Program-made: the position numbers and the translations under genes
Source of the DNA: Candidatus Woesearchaeota archaeon
GTDB lineage: Archaea; Nanobdellota; Nanobdellia; Woesearchaeales; GW2011-AR4
Assembly (NCBI GenBank): GCA_016211245.1
Contig: JACQSQ010000011.1
Coordinates: 1-24,304 of the forward strand
Direction: 5' to 3'
Length of the DNA: 24,304 bases
Notes under the pieces: model-generated
Told to the model about the DNA's origin: nothing
The model's database searches: none
The model's input: the letters and a program-made list of their open reading frames with translations, nothing else
Part shown: piece after piece, positions 1 through 7,991 of the stretch
Position numbering within the stretch: position 1 is the stretch's first letter
Layout of the letters: each line of letters starts with the position of its first letter

Positions 1-264
1 CAAGACAATCTCTATAAAAAGGCAAAAAAATTCCATGATGAGCATGTTTCAAAAGCAAACTCATGGAAGGAATTTGAGAGGATTGCTTCAGGAAAGAAAG
101 GATTTATAGAATCAAATTGGTGTGGAGATGTAGCTTGCGCAAAGCAGATAAGGGAAAAAATAAACAAGAATTCGATCAGAGTTGTTAATCCAATAAAATA
201 CGGCAAATGCATCCATTGCGGAAACAAAACACAGTATGTAGCTACATTTGCACCGGCGTATTGA
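1..264 (+). CDS. proS: Prolyl-tRNA synthetase, C-terminal end (5' truncated by window)
   Basis: The window opens inside a frame that runs 87 codons to a TGA at 262-264. It reads as the C-terminal zinc-like domain of archaeal/eukaryal-type ProRS, the cytoplasmic enzyme that charges tRNA-Pro. Visible hallmarks are a WCGD-x2-C pair, a second CxxC (GKCIHCG) and the terminal Ala-Tyr with which these ProRS proteins characteristically end. The catalytic and anticodon-binding domains lie upstream of the window. Ending exactly at AY-TGA also shows that TGA is a true stop in this genome. The family call is confident, although only the last domain is present. Confidence 0.85.
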   Translation, partial: QDNLYKKAKKFHDEHVSKANSWKEFERIASGKKGFIESNWCGDVACAKQIREKINKNSIRVVNPIKYGKCIHCGNKTQYVATFAPAY

Positions 265-289
265 TTTATAATATTGTTATGATTGGCGA

Positions 290-320
290 GGTTTCACGAT
301 GTGGCAATCGAAGTGAAACC
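290..320. repeat. Inverted repeat (8-bp stem) downstream of proS
   Basis: GGTTTCAC at 290-297 is matched by GTGAAACC at 313-320 around a 15-nt loop, inside which GAT/ATC (298-300/307-309) could also pair. It starts 25 nt after the proS stop and about 70 nt before the next gene. No T-run follows, so it is not a typical archaeal terminator. It may be a 3'-end stabilising hairpin. A stem built on the same GTGAAAC heptamer follows the RqcH stop near 12250. Confidence 0.4.
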
Positions 321-388
321 GAGCAGTAACTATTGTGAGCGTAGCGAACAAATTAAAATTCAAATCATTCAAATAAATCTTATTCAAA

Positions 389-1252
389 ATGTCATATAAA
401 AACATTGACTTGCAGGCACATACAACAGCTTCTGACGGAAAATTAACTCCAACAGAGCTTGTTAAATTGGCAATAAAGAAAAAACTGAGCACAATCGCAA
501 TTACAGACCATGATTCTGTTAATGGGATTGATGAAGCATTAAAGACAGCAAAAGGAAAGATTGAAATTGTTCCAGGCGTTGAAATCAGCTGCGATGATCC
601 AGGTTACGTTGATACCCATATTCTTGGTTTATTTATTAATCATAAGCATAAAGCAGTTAATTCATTGCTCAAAAAAGCCCAGAAATTCAGGGAGCAGCAG
701 AAAAAAGATATAATAAAGAAATTTCAAAAATTAGGATTTAAGATAACCTATAAAGAAGTCAAGTCTTTAGCAAAAGGCGAGATTGGAAGGCCGCATATCG
801 CAAAAGTCGTTCTAAAGAATAACCCGGACAAAGTAAGTTCTTTTGATGAAGTCTTTGACAAATATCTTGCAGTCGGAAAACTGGCTTATGTTGAAAGAAG
901 AAATAAAATAAGCGTAAAGGATGTAATAAAAGCAATCCATGCTGCAGGCGGTTTAGTATTTATTTCCCATCCCGGAGTTTATGATAATTTTGACATTGAT
1001 AAATTCATTAATTATTTCCTGAAAAATGGGGGAGATGGAATTGAAACTTACTATGAATATGAAGAATCAAGATTCCACACCGGGAAGAAAGCGCAGAATG
1101 ACATAATAAATAAATTCAGGAAAATAGTAAGAATAAAAAATATTCTGGAAACGGGCGGCTCTGATTTTCATGGAAGAGAGCATCAAGTTTTGGGAAAATT
1201 GAAAGTACCATATGAAGTGTTGGAGAAGTTGAAGAAAATATTAAATAGGTAA
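389..1252 (+). CDS. PHP-domain metal-dependent phosphoesterase
   Basis: A 287-residue PHP-superfamily protein of the YciV/TrpH type, whose characterised members hydrolyse nucleoside 3',5'-bisphosphates or short RNA 5' ends. Metal-site motifs in order: QAHTTASDG (residues 9-17), TDHD (39-42), GVE (63-65), RPHIAK near 133, a FISHPG motif near 193, and the C-terminal GGSDFHG. The first motif is normally HxH; here the first His is Gln9, leaving His11 alone, so one metal ligand is changed. All other ligand motifs look intact and the length is normal. A small unknown gene follows 25 bp downstream. The exact substrate cannot be read from the sequence. Confidence 0.85.
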   Translation: MSYKNIDLQAHTTASDGKLTPTELVKLAIKKKLSTIAITDHDSVNGIDEALKTAKGKIEIVPGVEISCDDPGYVDTHILGLFINHKHKAVNSLLKKAQKFREQQKKDIIKKFQKLGFKITYKEVKSLAKGEIGRPHIAKVVLKNNPDKVSSFDEVFDKYLAVGKLAYVERRNKISVKDVIKAIHAAGGLVFISHPGVYDNFDIDKFINYFLKNGGDGIETYYEYEESRFHTGKKAQNDIINKFRKIVRIKNILETGGSDFHGREHQVLGKLKVPYEVLEKLKKILNR

Positions 1253-1277
1253 AAAATTCTTTATTTAATTACTAGCA

Positions 1278-1496
1278 ATGAAAAATTCTGTTTTTACGCC
1301 AAAGGATATGAAAGGAAAAAGATTAAGAATGCACATCTCTATTAGAGATTTTAAAAGGTTTGAAAAAGCAAAATTAACAGAATGGATAAAAATCACAAAT
1401 GTTGATAATGGGAAAAAATATTTTGCAAGAAGAGTAGATTGTGGATTAGATTGTTTTTGTGATGCACAAGTGAAGTTAATCGAACAGTTCCCATAG
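1278..1496 (+). CDS. Small uncharacterised protein (72 aa)
   Basis: I do not recognise this family. The protein is basic in its N-terminal half (KGKRLRMHISIRDFKRFEKAK). The second half has alternating hydrophobic residues, suggesting a small beta-rich fold, and a cysteine cluster CGLDCFC around residues 55-61 that could bind metal or form disulfides. It has no signal peptide or membrane segment. It starts 25 bp after the PHP gene and shares its strand, so the two could be co-transcribed. No clear ribosome-binding site is visible. The open frame, sensible composition and compact fit between neighbours support a real gene. Confidence 0.55.
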   Translation: MKNSVFTPKDMKGKRLRMHISIRDFKRFEKAKLTEWIKITNVDNGKKYFARRVDCGLDCFCDAQVKLIEQFP

Positions 1497-1520
1497 ATTA
1501 TATAAGTCCTAAAAGATACC

Positions 1521-1528
1521 TTTAAATA
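1521..1528 (+). promoter_or_regulatory. Archaeal TATA box
   Basis: TTTAAATA is centred about 28 nt before the ATG at 1553. This spacing predicts transcription starting at or next to that ATG, a leaderless mRNA. It decides the start of the next gene: the upstream TTG at 1538 would lie before the transcription start. Confidence 0.6.
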
Positions 1529-1552
1529 TCCTATTTCTTGACTTTAGTTATA

Positions 1553-2404
1553 ATGGTAGAGTCCATAAGGGAATTGAGGAAAATCTGCTACAAAAATTCC
1601 AAAGGCAGAAGGCCGTTGTATATGGAATGGGTTACCATGAAGATTTCTATTTACGTAACCAAATTACTGTTATATACTCCAATAAGAGCAGACCAAGTAA
1701 CTATTGGCATGGTTTTGCTGGCAATCTTAGGTTCTGTTTTCATGACATTTGGAAACTTAAACTACATACTCATTGGAATCCTGATAATTCATTTCACAGT
1801 AATCTTAGATAATGTTAACGGCGAAGTTGCGAGATACAGAAAAGAAGGCAGCATGATGGGAACTTTCTTGGAGCAGTATTATCATGAAGTTTCTGTGCCA
1901 GTAATTTTTTTCAGCTTGGGATTTGGCGTATTTTTAGCTACAGGGTATAAATCAGCTGTTGTATTCGGGTTTTTATGCGGAGTATTCTCAAGATCAACAG
2001 TTTTGTCGGCGCTAAAATCAGCAGTTGTCAAGAATGCAATAAGGGACAGAAATAATAAGAAAGTTGATGAAAAATTAAAGAAATACGCTTCAATTGTCGG
2101 AAAATCGCCAAATGTTGAAGGAGGAAGCACAGAAACAGGCGCAAATTTATACAGAAAATATGACCTTATAAGGGAATTCTGGAGCGCTCCTTTCAATATA
2201 GTCCATATCAATGCCTTGGTTGTTTTAGAATTGTTAAATGTTTATTATTGGAATATTGTTCCTGCATATACATTATTATATTGGTATTTAGTTATTTATG
2301 GCAGCGCATCGGCATTGATACAATTAATCTCTTTCATAGTCCATTACAGAGGCAATACAATCTATCATTATTATGTTGCGATGCTTGGAAAAGGGAAGAA
2401 ATAA
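1553..2404 (+). CDS. CDP-alcohol phosphatidyltransferase-like membrane protein
   Basis: A 283-residue polytopic membrane protein of the CDP-OH-P transferase family. These enzymes move a phospho-alcohol from a CDP-activated donor during phospholipid or polyol-phosphate synthesis. The signature DxxDGxxAR-x8-G-x3-D-x3-D is recognisable but altered: Asp86, Asn89 (for the second Asp), Gly90, Ala93-Arg94, Gly103, Glu107 (third Asp) and His111 (fourth Asp, the proposed base). Spacing is exact, so this is a variant active site rather than chance. Hydrophobic helices lie before and after it, around residues 50-85, 115-150 and 205-270. ATG 1553 is chosen over TTG 1538 because of the TATA box. The substrate is unknown; a divergent subfamily or a non-standard alcohol are both possible. 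Confidence 0.75.
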   Translation: MVESIRELRKICYKNSKGRRPLYMEWVTMKISIYVTKLLLYTPIRADQVTIGMVLLAILGSVFMTFGNLNYILIGILIIHFTVILDNVNGEVARYRKEGSMMGTFLEQYYHEVSVPVIFFSLGFGVFLATGYKSAVVFGFLCGVFSRSTVLSALKSAVVKNAIRDRNNKKVDEKLKKYASIVGKSPNVEGGSTETGANLYRKYDLIREFWSAPFNIVHINALVVLELLNVYYWNIVPAYTLLYWYLVIYGSASALIQLISFIVHYRGNTIYHYYVAMLGKGKK

Positions 2405-2405
2405 A

Positions 2406-2720
2406 ATGCCAAAAAAATTGATAAACGCTCTTTTTCAGAAAAGAGATAAGGCAGTGGCAAAAAAAGACAAAAAACTATTTTTGTCAACTCAATTAAAGAA
2501 TCTGGAAATTAAAAATTCATATTCTACTGGATATTTTAAATTATCAAAGATTAAATCAAAAGTTTTGCATTTAGATAAAGACGACAAAAAGAATAATTCT
2601 TGGATCGCATTTGTAAAAGAAGAGTATTACCAAAATGATAAATTTTCGCACAAAGGATACTTAATGTATAAATTAATTAAAGATAATAATAGATTTGTGG
2701 TTCATGATATTGTTTGGTGA
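2406..2720 (+). CDS. Small NTF2-like/SnoaL-like protein (104 aa)
   Basis: A short soluble protein starting one base after the upstream TAA, so probably co-transcribed with the membrane phosphotransferase. The layout fits the NTF2-like fold: an N-terminal helix containing RDKAVAKKDKKLFLSTQ, then alternating strands ending in a C-terminal strand RFVVHDIVW. NTF2-like proteins range from enzymes to simple binding domains, and no catalytic residues can be assigned. The longer frame starting at 2373 overlaps the upstream gene and adds an unlikely extension, so ATG 2406 is preferred. The fold assignment is tentative. Confidence 0.55.
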   Translation: MPKKLINALFQKRDKAVAKKDKKLFLSTQLKNLEIKNSYSTGYFKLSKIKSKVLHLDKDDKKNNSWIAFVKEEYYQNDKFSHKGYLMYKLIKDNNRFVVHDIVW

Positions 2721-2726
2721 AAATTT

Positions 2727-3218
2727 CTATATTTTTCTTCTAAGCTCGATGTGGTAATCTAGGAAGCCCCACTTTTGGTAAATGGAATAAGCCAGCTTAT
2801 TTTCTTTATGAACTGCAATTGAAATGTGCTTTATGCCTTTCTTCCTGAGCCATTTAATTGCCTCATCCTTAAATCTTGAACTGATTCCTTTTGTCCTGTT
2901 CTCTTTCTTAATGAATAAGTCGCTGATATATCCAACCTTTTCAGTTTTATATACGCGAACATTGTCTTTAATAAAAGCCAAAGAATACCCTACAGGATTG
3001 CCATTTATTTCTGCAATATGCAAAATTCCATTTTTTGACCGAATGTTCTTTTGAACAAATTTTCTAAAAATTTCAGCAGCATCCTTTTTCCTTGTTAATA
3101 ATGGCATTAATTTCGGAGTTTGTTTGAATATAATCCCGTCATGCTCCTTCATGAATTCCATCCAGAGTTTCAATATATTTGGAACGTCCTTTAAAATTGC
3201 TTTTCTTATAGTTATCAT
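2727..3218 (-). CDS. GNAT-family N-acetyltransferase
   Basis: A 163-residue single GNAT domain, expected to transfer an acetyl group from acetyl-CoA to an amine. The N-terminal strand-helix is ITIRKAILKDVPNILKLW. The acetyl-CoA loop is ENRTKGISSRF (the R/Q-x-x-G-x-G/A motif with Ser in the last position), and the C-terminal motif is NKLAYSIYQKWGF, the usual Y-x-x-x-GF ending. It lies 7 bp after the deacetylase gene on the same strand, at the end of the glycan gene run. An amino-sugar or a cell-surface substrate is therefore possible, but protein or small-molecule substrates are equally open. CCTATAAG about 26 nt upstream, inside the deacetylase end, could be its own TATA box. Confidence 0.85.
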   Translation of the reverse strand: MITIRKAILKDVPNILKLWMEFMKEHDGIIFKQTPKLMPLLTRKKDAAEIFRKFVQKNIRSKNGILHIAEINGNPVGYSLAFIKDNVRVYKTEKVGYISDLFIKKENRTKGISSRFKDEAIKWLRKKGIKHISIAVHKENKLAYSIYQKWGFLDYHIELRRKI

Positions 3219-3225
3219 GGTGTTT

Positions 3226-4269
3226 TTACTTAATTCTCTTATAGGCCTCGTTTATAGTAACAAACCCCACATCAACAAACTTACTGGCGTAGCTAAGAAA
3301 TTCTTCCATATCTTTAATGACTCTTGTAGGGCTTCCGTCTATGTGTGTTCCTTCTATGCTATGCGATATGACAACAAAAGCAAACGGCTTCTTGCTCCTG
3401 TCAGCATTCCTATAGTAATAATCAAAGGCTGCCTTAAGCAATTCAGGATAAACCGGATCTGCCCTTAAAGTCATCCCAAGAAGATTGAATGTGGCTATCG
3501 GCATCTCCAAGACTTTGGAATTTTTATGGAGCGTATTCTGGTAGTCGCTAAGCGATAGCCTCCATGGATAATGCTCCTTGGCTTTGCTCCAGTCATAATG
3601 CATTCCATCATTAAGATGTCCTTTTATGCCAGGCGTTGCAGAACTGTCCACTTTAAACCCATTAGATTGTAACGCTTTCACAGCAGCCGTATCCAAGGCC
3701 CAATTGCCCCATCTGAAGCTTGCAGGGATTATTCCAGTATTTTTTCTAATTAGCTGCTTTCCTGCTTTAACGAATTGGCTTATTTTGATGTAATCATAAA
3801 ATCTGGAGCTTGTGTACTGGAATTTTTCATTCAACTCTTTTTGCAATGCCAAATCGCTGTCGGGATGGATGTGCAGCCCAATCTCATGTTTTTCCTTAAT
3901 CAAATGCCTTAGCTGCGTCAATATTTTGGTTAATTGTTGTCCTTTTGCGCTGAAGCAGTTTGTAGACAAGAAAAAGGTGGCTTTTGCATTATAGTGATTC
4001 AATAAATTTCTCCAGTTCTCAATTCCCTTGTAATACCCTATATAAGCATCTCTTTGCTGCTTCTGCCACATTCTTTTGCTATTCTTTGCGGTGTATCCTG
4101 ATTCCGTGTCTATTGTTATAACGATAAGAAATTTCTTTCTTTTGCCCGGCTTGGATTTTCTTAAGTTCCTGGCTTTTGCAAATTTTGATAAGAGCCTGAG
4201 TATATTCCTGCCTATAACTGTATCGCTGAAGTTATAAATGCCAATTTTTAGCGAGTTGATTGTTATCAT
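3226..4269 (-). CDS. NodB-like polysaccharide deacetylase family protein
   Basis: A 347-residue protein of the carbohydrate-esterase 4 superfamily, probably removing acyl groups from a surface or lipid-linked glycan. The N-terminal 46 residues are basic. The TIDTE motif (Asp54, Glu56) matches the catalytic Asp/metal region, HEIGLHIHP (His128, His133, His135) the metal histidines, SFRWGNWALD the third motif, and VISHSIEG the late histidine motif. The start is set at ATG 4269, which overlaps the stop of the upstream GT4 gene as ATGA, a sign of translational coupling; an upstream GTG-type start would extend well into GT4. No signal peptide is seen, so it may act on the cytoplasmic face before export. 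Confidence 0.8.
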   Translation of the reverse strand: MITINSLKIGIYNFSDTVIGRNILRLLSKFAKARNLRKSKPGKRKKFLIVITIDTESGYTAKNSKRMWQKQQRDAYIGYYKGIENWRNLLNHYNAKATFFLSTNCFSAKGQQLTKILTQLRHLIKEKHEIGLHIHPDSDLALQKELNEKFQYTSSRFYDYIKISQFVKAGKQLIRKNTGIIPASFRWGNWALDTAAVKALQSNGFKVDSSATPGIKGHLNDGMHYDWSKAKEHYPWRLSLSDYQNTLHKNSKVLEMPIATFNLLGMTLRADPVYPELLKAAFDYYYRNADRSKKPFAFVVISHSIEGTHIDGSPTRVIKDMEEFLSYASKFVDVGFVTINEAYKRIK

Positions 4270-5465
4270 TTTATTTTGCTGTAGAGCTTGTCGAATTTTT
4301 TGGCTATGGTCTCCCATGAATAATTGTCTTTAACAAACTGTACACCATTCCTGGATAATTTTTGGGATAACTTGCTATCTGACAGTATCCTTATTATTGC
4401 ATTAGCCAGCTCATCCTCATTTCTTTCCTTGACCAGTAGTCCGTTCTCATTATTGTTTATAAGAAATTTAATCCCTCCTGTCTCTGAGCCTATAACAGGC
4501 GTTCCGCAGGACATTGCTTCCAGCAACACAAGCCCTTGCCCTTCTGTGCCTATTCTGCTTGTCACAGATGGCAAGACAAACACATCTGCAAGATTATAAT
4601 AATCAACTAAGTCATCTTGCTTTACTGCCCTCAAGAATTTTATGTTTTTTACCTCGTTGGAATCGGCTATTTTCTGCAATTCTTTTTTATAATTTCCATC
4701 TCCTATTATCAATAACAATGCATTTTTTATTTTATAATTTACCAATTTCATTGCCTTAATCAGATGCTCAACTCCTTTCTGCTCATTCAGTCTTCCGGCA
4801 AACAATATGATTTTTTTATTTTTATAGTGATTAAATTTAGATTTAACGTTATTTTTGGAAAACAATTTTGTATCAACTCCCATAGGTATAACCAGAACTT
4901 TGCTCTTGAACTCTGGAAATCTTTTTAATAATTCATTTTTAGTAGCTTCGCTGTTGACAGTGCAGTACTCGCAGTTTTCCAGCGCAAACCTTTGCATTGA
5001 CCTGAAGAATCTATTTTTTAATGGAAATAAGTCGCTTCCATGTATTGTCGCAATAAGCGGTATTCCCAGCTCTTTCTTTAAAAATGCTGCAAAGATGCCC
5101 TGTGGGATCAGCCAATGCGCATGAACCATGGCTGGCTTGAATTGTTTGGCAAGGCTGCGTGCGGCGCCATAGTCAGCCAGCAAGAAGAGCGGTATTTGGG
5201 CTAAAGCCAGCAAATTGCTTTTTGCGTTTGTGATTATTCCTGCTCCGTAAGCCAGCTTTTGGAGATTTTCGGGGTAAAAATAAGCATATCTATAAACCTC
5301 AAGCCTTCCCATTTTCTCGTATTTTGCCGCATTGCCGGCATGTGGGGCAGATACTATCATTCTCCTGTTATCGGCCAGCCTGTTGCTTAGCTCGTATACA
5401 AAGCTTGGCGTTGAATCGCCTTTCCACCTTGGGAATGTTGAAGCCAAAACCAATACAGTTTTCAT
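4266..5465 (-). CDS. GT4-family (GT-B fold) glycosyltransferase
   Basis: A 399-residue glycosyltransferase group 1 protein. The N-terminal half has the acceptor-side Rossmann fold with ASTFPRWKGD near the start and an ATIHGSDLFP motif. The C-terminal half has the donor site: KKIILFAGRLNEQKG, then LPSVTSRIGTEGQG followed by LVLLEAMSCGTPVIG, giving the E-x7-E motif. It transfers a sugar from an activated donor, retaining the anomeric configuration, at the cytoplasmic face of the membrane. It is the first gene of a minus-strand set with the deacetylase and GNAT and is divergent from the flippase. A TATA box sits about 27 nt before the ATG. Confidence 0.9.
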   Translation of the reverse strand: MKTVLVLASTFPRWKGDSTPSFVYELSNRLADNRRMIVSAPHAGNAAKYEKMGRLEVYRYAYFYPENLQKLAYGAGIITNAKSNLLALAQIPLFLLADYGAARSLAKQFKPAMVHAHWLIPQGIFAAFLKKELGIPLIATIHGSDLFPLKNRFFRSMQRFALENCEYCTVNSEATKNELLKRFPEFKSKVLVIPMGVDTKLFSKNNVKSKFNHYKNKKIILFAGRLNEQKGVEHLIKAMKLVNYKIKNALLLIIGDGNYKKELQKIADSNEVKNIKFLRAVKQDDLVDYYNLADVFVLPSVTSRIGTEGQGLVLLEAMSCGTPVIGSETGGIKFLINNNENGLLVKERNEDELANAIIRILSDSKLSQKLSRNGVQFVKDNYSWETIAKKFDKLYSKIK

Positions 5466-5487
5466 GAATAGGAATTTAGGAACTTGG

Positions 5488-5519
5488 TTTATAAATTTGT
5501 CTATAAAAAAGCTTTTATA
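5488..5519. promoter_or_regulatory. Divergent promoter pair between GT4 and flippase
   Basis: Two TATA-like boxes occupy the 77-bp divergent gap. TTTATAAATT (5488-5497), read on the minus strand, is about 27 nt before the GT4 ATG at 5465. TTTATA (5514-5519), read on the plus strand, is about 26 nt before ATG 5543. Both spacings fit leaderless starts and select ATG 5543, not 5525, for the flippase. Confidence 0.55.
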
Positions 5520-5542
5520 CCATCATGTTTTGTTTTAATCCC

Positions 5543-6976
5543 ATGAGCATAGTCAAAACCATATACCGGAACATGCTGTTTTTGAGCAGCGCTGAGGTAA
5601 TATCAAAAGTGCTTCAGTTTGTGCTTTTTGTATATGCTGCAAGGCTGCTTGACAAGGCTTCTTTTGGAAAATTCAGCTTTGCACTTTCTCTTTCATTCAT
5701 AGCCATAATAGCCGCTGACTGGGGCATAAACCAGCTGCTGATAAGGGAGATAGCCAGAAGCAAGAAGTATGCGAGCAAATATTTCATAAACGCCTTCGCC
5801 ATAAAACTGGCTTTTGCATTGATAGCTTATTTTGCCATAACAATATTTCTTAATGCAATTGGCTATCCGAAAGATACGCGTTATGTTGTTTATGCAATCT
5901 GGATCTTCACTATGGTATCAACTTTTACAGACTTGTTTTATTCTGTATTCAGGGCCTTTGAAAGGATGTTTTATGACGCTTTGATAAAGATCTTAAGGAT
6001 GGTTGTTCTTACTGGCATCGGGTTGTATGTGCTGTACAAAACCCGTGATGTGTTTATGTTCAGCGTAATTTTCATTATCGTGGAAATTGCCATGCTTTCC
6101 GTTGCCTTCTTAATCGCGAGAAAAAAATTCATAAAGATAAGCCTGGATTTTGATTTCAGCTTCATGAAAGGCATTTTGAAAGCTGCGTTTCCTCTCGGGC
6201 TTGCGTTCGTTTTCAGCTCAGTCTATTTTTACATAGACAGCGTTATGCTTTCGATCATGAGGGGTGATGAGGAAGTTGCAGTTTACAGCGTTGCCTACAA
6301 CCTTGCCTTGGCCGTTTTGTTCATACCGGCAGTTTATACAAATGCTATATACCCTGTAATGTCAAGGTATTTCACAACATCCAAGGACAATCTGATTTTT
6401 CTTTACAAGAGGTCGTTTAAGTACCTCTACATAATAGGATTGCCTATATCAGCCGGCTTGTATGTGCTTGCGGACAGAATAATAGTGTTTCTTTACGGCA
6501 AGCCTTATCTGGCTTCTGCCATAGCGCTGCAGATAGTTGCCTGGTTCTTGTTCATAAAATTCCTCAATTATCTTATGGCATATACATTGTCTTCTGTTGA
6601 CGAGCAGCACAGCAGGATGATAGGGCAGGGCCTTACAGCCGTGTTCAATGTAGCGCTTAACTTAATGCTTATACCAAAATTTGGGTATGTTGGGGCTTCA
6701 ATAGCTACATTTTTCACTGAAATCCTGCTGTTTTTGTTCTATTACTGGTATGTGTCAAGGGCTTTGGTTGCGTATAACTTCCTGCCAATGCTTGTAAAGC
6801 CTGCAATAGCTGTTTCTGCAATGCTTGCTTTCTTGCTTTATTTTGAGCTGAGGCTTTCGCTTTTTGCCCTGATTTTTGCCTCGACAATGATTTATTTTGC
6901 CGTTATATTCTTATTGAAGACTTTTGACAGGGAAGACTATGGCATCATAAATAAGATATTGAAGAAGGCAGATTAA
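5543..6976 (+). CDS. Polysaccharide/oligosaccharide flippase (Wzx-like, MOP superfamily)
   Basis: A 477-residue protein made almost entirely of hydrophobic helices, about 12-14 in number. Its N-terminal pattern is characteristic of the RfbX/Wzx branch: YRNMLFLSSAEVISKVLQ, then a DKASFGKFSFALS segment and a WGINQLLIREIAR segment. Such proteins move lipid-linked glycans across the cytoplasmic membrane. The PLGLAFVFSSVYFYIDSVML repeat-like motif starts the second half. The start at 5543 follows the TATA box at 5514-5519; ATG 5525 is in frame but would lie upstream of the predicted transcription start. The gene converges on uxs with only 4 bp between stops. Confidence 0.9.
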   Translation: MSIVKTIYRNMLFLSSAEVISKVLQFVLFVYAARLLDKASFGKFSFALSLSFIAIIAADWGINQLLIREIARSKKYASKYFINAFAIKLAFALIAYFAITIFLNAIGYPKDTRYVVYAIWIFTMVSTFTDLFYSVFRAFERMFYDALIKILRMVVLTGIGLYVLYKTRDVFMFSVIFIIVEIAMLSVAFLIARKKFIKISLDFDFSFMKGILKAAFPLGLAFVFSSVYFYIDSVMLSIMRGDEEVAVYSVAYNLALAVLFIPAVYTNAIYPVMSRYFTTSKDNLIFLYKRSFKYLYIIGLPISAGLYVLADRIIVFLYGKPYLASAIALQIVAWFLFIKFLNYLMAYTLSSVDEQHSRMIGQGLTAVFNVALNLMLIPKFGYVGASIATFFTEILLFLFYYWYVSRALVAYNFLPMLVKPAIAVSAMLAFLLYFELRLSLFALIFASTMIYFAVIFLLKTFDREDYGIINKILKKAD

Positions 6977-6980
6977 AAAA

Positions 6981-7910
6981 TTAGTGCTGTTTAATCCATC
7001 CCACTGTTGCTGCCAATCCTTCCTTTAGCCCGATTTTTGGCTCCCATTTGAGCTTTTTCCTTGCCTTGCTTATGTCCGGGCATCTCCTGTGGGGGTCGTC
7101 TTGGGGCAGTTTTTTAAAAACAATTTTGCTTTTGCTGTCTGCAATCTTCTTAATCATATGCGCAAATTCAAGGATGGTATGCTCTTCGGGATTCCCTATA
7201 TTTACAGGCTCATTGATATCGGACATCATCAGCTTGTATATCCCTTCGACCAAGTCGCTTATGTAGCAGAAGCTTCTTGTTTGGTTTCCGTCTCCATAAA
7301 TTGTAATGGGCTTGTTATTCAATGCCTGCATTATAAAATTTGGCACGACCCTTCCGTCATCTTTTCTCATCCTTGGACCATATGTATTGAATATTCTTGC
7401 TATCTTTGTGTCGACTTTGTGGACTCTGTGATAGGCCATCGCCAATGCCTCGGAAAATCTTTTGGCTTCGTCATAAGCGCCCCTAACTCCAATAGGATTC
7501 ACGTTTCCCCAGTAAGTTTCGAGCTGCGGGTTGACTAAAGGATCGCCGTAAACTTCAGAGGTTGAAGCAAGAATAAATTTTGCCTTTTTGGCAAGTGCGA
7601 CCCCTAATGTGTTGTGTGTTCCCAGGCTGCCTGCCTTCAAGGTTTGTATTGGTGCCTTTTGGTAGTCTACCGGCGAGGCAGGGCTTGCAAAATGAAGCAC
7701 AAAGTCCACCTTTCCATTTATGGTTATATGCTCACTGACATCACATTTTATAAATGAAAAATTCCTGCTTTTAGCCAGGTGCGAGATGTTCTTTAGGTCG
7801 CCTGTTATAAGGTTGTCCATGGCAGTAACCTTGAGCCCCATTTTCAAGAGAAATTCGCACAGATGGCTTCCTATAAATCCGGCCCCTCCTGTGACTAAAG
7901 CGTTTTTCAT
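6981..7910 (-). CDS. uxs: UDP-glucuronate decarboxylase (UDP-xylose synthase)
   Basis: A 309-residue extended short-chain dehydrogenase. The NAD site is TGGAGFIGSH (residues 7-16), the active site is STSEVYG (116-122) and the catalytic pair is Tyr146/Lys150 in AYDEAK. Motifs ASPASPVDYQ, YWGNVNPIGVR and ARIFNTYGPRM are the distinctive UXS signature, separating it from UDP-glucose 4-epimerases. The reaction is NAD-assisted decarboxylation of UDP-glucuronate to UDP-xylose. The genes just upstream on the same strand, a nucleotidyltransferase and Ugd, provide the preceding steps, supporting the assignment. A possible TATA box about 27 nt before the ATG suggests an extra internal promoter. Confidence 0.9.
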   Translation of the reverse strand: MKNALVTGGAGFIGSHLCEFLLKMGLKVTAMDNLITGDLKNISHLAKSRNFSFIKCDVSEHITINGKVDFVLHFASPASPVDYQKAPIQTLKAGSLGTHNTLGVALAKKAKFILASTSEVYGDPLVNPQLETYWGNVNPIGVRGAYDEAKRFSEALAMAYHRVHKVDTKIARIFNTYGPRMRKDDGRVVPNFIMQALNNKPITIYGDGNQTRSFCYISDLVEGIYKLMMSDINEPVNIGNPEEHTILEFAHMIKKIADSKSKIVFKKLPQDDPHRRCPDISKARKKLKWEPKIGLKEGLAATVGWIKQH

Positions 7911-7931
7911 TTTATTGTTTCAGTTCATTGC

Positions 7932-7942
7932 TTATTTTTAAT
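7932..7942 (-). promoter_or_regulatory. Possible TATA box for uxs
   Basis: Read on the minus strand, ATTAAAAATAA is centred about 27 nt before the uxs ATG at 7910. It lies in the 81-bp gap after the nucleotidyltransferase gene, so uxs could be transcribed separately from the genes upstream. Confidence 0.4.
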
Positions 7943-7963
7943 GGTTTCCATCAGAGTGCGGGC

Positions 7964-7975
7964 TGGTGCGCACCA
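7964..7975. repeat. 12-bp perfect palindrome TGGTGCGCACCA
   Basis: A GC-rich perfect palindrome within an otherwise AT-rich 81-bp gap, about 22 bp upstream of the putative uxs TATA box. It could be a protein-binding site or a small hairpin at the end of the nucleotidyltransferase message. Function is unknown. Confidence 0.35.
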
Positions 7976-7991
7976 TCAACATCGAAAGAAT

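Noticed and set aside
5525..5542. ATG 5525 as start of the flippase
   Set aside because: The TATA box at 5514-5519 would place transcription initiation downstream of it, at about 5541-5543, next to the in-frame ATG 5543.
7089..7538. Plus-strand open frame of 149 codons
   Set aside because: Complete shadow of uxs, which has full family motifs on the other strand.
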